From NCBI GenBank assembly GCA_963788325.1, contig CAWBGJ010000001.1, forward strand, positions 1-64,000: a stretch of DNA of 64,000 bases. Direction: 5' to 3'. The translations under genes were made by a program, and so were the position numbers. Below the pieces are notes generated by a model. That model did not search any database. It was given only the letters and a program-made list of their open reading frames with translations, and had not been told where the DNA came from. The number at the start of each line of letters is the position of its first letter. Position 1 is the stretch's first letter. The stretch is from Prado023 sp963788325 (GTDB lineage Bacteria > Actinomycetota > Actinomycetes > S36-B12 > CAIYMF01). This document shows positions 61,290-64,000 of this stretch, piece by piece.

Positions 61290-63438
61290 ATGGCACAGGC
61301 CAACACGCCAGGGGGTGGGTCGGTCGTCTGCACCGGCCAGCCCCGCCGACATCCGCAACGTGGTCCTCGTGGGCCCCTCCGGCGCGGGCAAGACCACCCT
61401 CCTGGAGTCGATCCTGGCTGCCACGGGCACGATCGCGCGGCCGGGCCGGACCACCGAGGGCACGACGGTCTCAGACTTCGACGAGGCCGAGGTGCGCCAG
61501 CAGCGCTCCGTGGGCCTCGCGCTGGCACCGGTGGTCGTCGACGGGGTGAAGGTGAACTTCCTGGACACGCCGGGGTACGCGGACTTCGTCGGCGACCTGC
61601 GCGCCGGCCTGCGTGCAGCCGACGCCGCGCTGTTCGTGGTCTCGGCCGTCGACGGGATCGACGGCGGCACCCAGATGCTGTGGGAGGAGTGCGCGGCCGT
61701 CGGGATGCCCCGGGCAGTCGTGGTGACCCGCCTGGACCATGCACGTGCCGACTTCGACGAACTGGTGGCCATCAGCCAGCGAGTCTTCGGCGAGGGCGTG
61801 CTGCCTCTGATGCTGCCGATGCTCTCCGACGACGGGGCGCCGGCCGGATTCATCGACCTGATCACCGAACGGATCCATGACTACTCCTCGGGGACCCGCG
61901 TCGATCGCGACCCGGAGGACCGCCACCGTGAGCTGATCGAGGGCGCCCGCGCGGCCCTCATCGAGGGCATCATCGCCGAGAGCGAGGACGAGTCCCTCAT
62001 GGACCGCTACCTCGCCGGCGAGCACATCGACACCGAGACCCTGATCGAGGACCTCGAGCGCGCGGTGGCCCGCGGTTCGTTCTACCCCGTGCTCGGCACG
62101 GCCGTCGAGTTGGGCGGCCTTGGCGCAGCGGAGGTCCTGGACCTGGTGCGTCGGGGGTTCCCGTCCCCGCTCGAGCACCCCCTGCCCCCGGTCACGACGC
62201 CGGCCGGCCAGCCGGCCGAGCCGTTGGCCTGCGACCCCGCCGGGCCGTTGTGCGCGGAGGTGGTCAAGACCACGACCGATCCCTACGTGGGTCGACTCTC
62301 CCTGGTCCGGGTCTTCTCCGGGACGCTGGTGCCCGATGCGACCCTGCACGTCTCCGGGCACTTCGCGCCCGGCCAGGGCCACGAGGACCACGACCTCGAC
62401 GAACGGGTCGGGGCGCTGTCCAGCCCCCTGGGCAAGGTCCAGCGGGCGATCGACAGCGGCATCGCCGGGGACATCATCGCTGTGGCCAAGCTCAACCGGG
62501 CCGAGACCGGTGACACCCTCTCGGACAAGGACGCGCCCCTGCTGATGGAGTCGTGGATGATGCCCGACGCCCTGCTGCCGGTGGCGATCGTGGCCCAGTC
62601 CAAGGCTGATGACGACAAGCTGGGGCAAGCCCTGGGCCGATTGGTCGCCGAGGACGCAACCATGCGCCTGGAGCGCAACGGCGAGACCGGCCAGCTGGTG
62701 CTCTGGTGCATGGGCGAGGCGCACGTCGACGTGCTGCTGGACCGGCTGCGCAACCGGTACGGCGTGGCGGTGGAGTCCGAGGAGCTGCGGGTCTCGCTGC
62801 GGGAGACCTTCGCCTCGGGCGCCAGAGCCAAGGGCCGGCACGTGAAGCAGTCCGGCGGCCATGGCCAGTTCGCCGTGTGTGACATCGAGGTCAGCCCGCT
62901 GCCGTCCGGCTCCGGGTTCGAGTTCGTGGACAAGGTCGTGGGCGGGTCGGTCCCGCGCCAGTTCATCCCGTCTGTCGAGAAGGGCGTGCGGACGCAGATG
63001 GAGCGCGGGGTCGCCGCCGGCTACCCGGTCGTCGACATCCAGGTGACCCTCTACGACGGCAAGGCGCACTCCGTGGACTCCTCGGACATGGCCTTCCAGA
63101 TGGCCGGCTCGCTGGCCCTCAAGGAGGCCGCATCCGCCGCGCAGATCGCGATGCTCGAGCCGGTGGCAGCAGTCAACGTACTGGTGGCCGACGAGTACGT
63201 CGGCGCGGTGATGGGCGACCTGTCCGGCCGGCGCGGTCGGGTGTCCGGCTCCGAACCCGCGGGCAACGGCCGGACGCTGATCCGCGCGGACGTCCCCGAG
63301 CTCGAGCTGACCCGGTACGCCATCGAGCTGCGTTCGCTGTCCCATGGCACGGGCACGTTCACCCGTGAGTACATCGGCCACGAGCCGATGCCCACCCAGA
63401 TCGCCCGGAAGGTGATCGACGCAGCCCCGAAGCACTGA
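61290..63438 (+). CDS. EF-G2-type elongation-factor-G-like GTPase (start region frameshifted)
   Basis: This is a FusA2-like GTPase. It has the P-loop VLVGPSGAGKTTLLES, the DTPGYADF G3 motif, and a degenerate G4 motif (TRLDHARADFD in place of NKxD), which marks the EF-G2 subgroup rather than true EF-G. Domains III-V follow (LVLWCMGEAHVDVLLDRL and KQSGGHGQFAVCD). The open frame starts at a GTG at 61315. A better start is the ATG at 61290, eight bases after an AAAGG site, but it is out of frame. Removing one G from the run at 61311-61315 joins them (MAQANTPGVGRSSAPASP). I therefore suspect an overcalled G. The role of EF-G2 is not translocation and is not well established. Confidence 0.85.
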
Positions 63439-63459
63439 TCCCCCACCCGGCCCCGGGCC

Positions 63460-63549
63460 AGTTCCTCCACGTCAGCGTCGATCTCGCGACGCGCACGTGG
63501 AGGAACCCCGGGTTGGCCGACGCCCATGTGGAGTAACTTCGCAGCACGG
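63460..63549. repeat. Palindromic intergenic element, copy B
   Basis: GTTCCTCCAC (63461-63470) and GTGGAGGAAC (63497-63506) form a 10-bp inverted repeat, and a third half-site CATGTGGAGTAACTTC lies at 63525-63540. The element is the same family as copy A at 52335-52421: matching arms, similar spacing, a third half-site at the same distance, and a related GCGCGG tail. The 178-base gap between the GTPase and the last gene otherwise holds a GC-rich stretch and a candidate -10 TAGCGT at 63604-63609. Confidence 0.8.
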
Positions 63550-63616
63550 GGCGGGGCGGGCGCGGCTGGGGCGGCGGGCCGCCGGACAGAGCGGATGGGG
63601 CGGTAGCGTCGGGAGT

Positions 63617-64000
63617 GTGACCGACACCCCCGAACCCAGCTCGAGCGCCCTACCGGTTGAGCCTGCCAACGCCGCCCGGGAACCTGGCGCGGCCCGGCAA
63701 CCCGACGCCGCCCGCGAATCTGGCGCGTCAGCCCAGCCCAGCCACCGCGAGTCGCTGCCCCGGGTCGCGGTGTTCGACATCGACGGGGTGCTGGCTGATG
63801 TCCGCCACCGGCTGCACCATGTGGCCCAGCGCCCCAAGGACTGGAACGCCTTCTTCGGCGCCGCTCCTGCCGACGCCCCCCTGGCCGAGGGCGTGGCGGC
63901 GGCAGCCGCTGCGGCCGATGCGGGCCATCTGGTGATGTACCTGACCGGCCGGCCTGAGCGCTGCCGGACGGCCACGGTCGACTGGCTGGCCGCCCAGGGC
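63617..64000 (+). CDS. HAD-superfamily phosphatase, partial at window end
   Basis: The GTG at 63617 follows a GGGAG site and reads 128 codons to the window edge without a stop. After an Ala/Pro/Ser-rich N-terminus of about 45 residues, the HAD motif I appears as VAVFDIDGVLADVRHRL, followed by LVMYLTGRPERCR, which resembles motif II. The second part (the kinase or phosphatase remainder) lies outside the window. It is likely related to polynucleotide-kinase-type 3'-phosphatases or other HAD enzymes; the substrate is unknown. Confidence 0.72.
   Translation, partial: MTDTPEPSSSALPVEPANAAREPGAARQPDAARESGASAQPSHRESLPRVAVFDIDGVLADVRHRLHHVAQRPKDWNAFFGAAPADAPLAEGVAAAAAAADAGHLVMYLTGRPERCRTATVDWLAAQG

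Noticed and set aside
5600..64000. tRNA or rRNA genes, CRISPR arrays, attachment sites
   Set aside because: I saw no cloverleaf-like T-loop sequences, no regular spacer-repeat arrays and no recognisable integrase in the window.

Overview
The window is high-GC DNA from an actinomycete (phylum Actinomycetota). The evidence is the phosphatidylinositol mannoside cluster (PI synthase, PatA-type acyltransferase, PimA), many GTG starts, ATGA/TGATG gene overlaps, an actinobacterial LexA box (CGAAC-N4-GTTCG), a single Rel-type (p)ppGpp enzyme and an EF-G2-type GTPase. Most genes lie on the minus strand in tight operons. No rRNA, tRNA, CRISPR array, prophage or insertion sequence was recognised. Species cannot be named from sequence alone.

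Layout. (1) 1-5602 is a degraded, indel-rich inverted copy of 5609-11437, hinged at 5603-5608. It looks like a fold-back read artefact rather than biology, and the clean end of the locus is the right arm. (2) 5656-19578 (minus) is a type IV pilus locus: PilB, PilT, PilC, PilA, three further prepilin-like proteins, prepilin peptidase PilD, and the PilM-N-O alignment complex plus one accessory protein. A DUF4388 protein precedes pilB. Several of these genes carry indels, mostly at homopolymers, and the noisy left arm often keeps the frame that the right arm loses. (3) 21449-28517 (minus) holds aroE, mltG, ruvX, alaS, a small membrane protein and rarA. (4) 28664-29893 (plus) is a multi-pass membrane protein. 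(5) 29948-32602 (minus) is a copper module: a CopD-CtaG fusion and a CopC whose signal-peptide region is broken by a perfect 7-bp tandem duplication. (6) 32669-36527 (minus) holds aspS, hisS and a metallo-beta-lactamase-fold hydrolase. (7) 36935-39121 (plus) holds a membrane-anchored cyclophilin and a DUF349 protein. (8) 39140-47114 (minus) holds rel (ten indels), secF, secD, yajC, ruvB, ruvA and ruvC, with a LexA box in front of ruvC. (9) 47359-52308 (plus) is a sulfur-redox island: sulfide:quinone reductase, a 48-residue protein, a universal stress protein, and a four-module CoA-disulfide reductase/rhodanese/TusA/DsrE-like protein. A truncated NifX-like gene lies antisense within it. (10) 52448-61180 (minus) holds a wax-ester synthase/DGAT with a histone-like lysine/alanine tail, yebC, pdxT, pdxS, a DUF3048 lipoprotein, a small membrane protein, pimA, patA and pgsA-type PI synthase. 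(11) 61290-64000 (plus) holds an EF-G2-like GTPase and a HAD-family phosphatase that runs off the window.

How the genes fit together. The pilus genes form an almost complete type IVa machine: extension and retraction ATPases, platform, major and minor pilins, peptidase and alignment complex. SecD-SecF-YajC and RuvABC are neighbouring export and recombination operons in the common actinobacterial order, though apt, often found between secF and rel, is absent. The sulfide:quinone reductase and the fused sulfur-carrier protein together suggest sulfide oxidation to persulfide with sulfane-sulfur handling.

The most noteworthy signals are the fold-back duplication, the concentration of single-base insertions in rel, the copC 7-bp duplication, a hairpin that buries the pilM ribosome-binding site, two related palindromic intergenic elements at 52.3 and 63.5 kb, a nested inverted repeat at 36.7 kb, and the truncated NifX-like gene. 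I did not find a clearly unprecedented system; the sulfur island is the most interesting functional unit.
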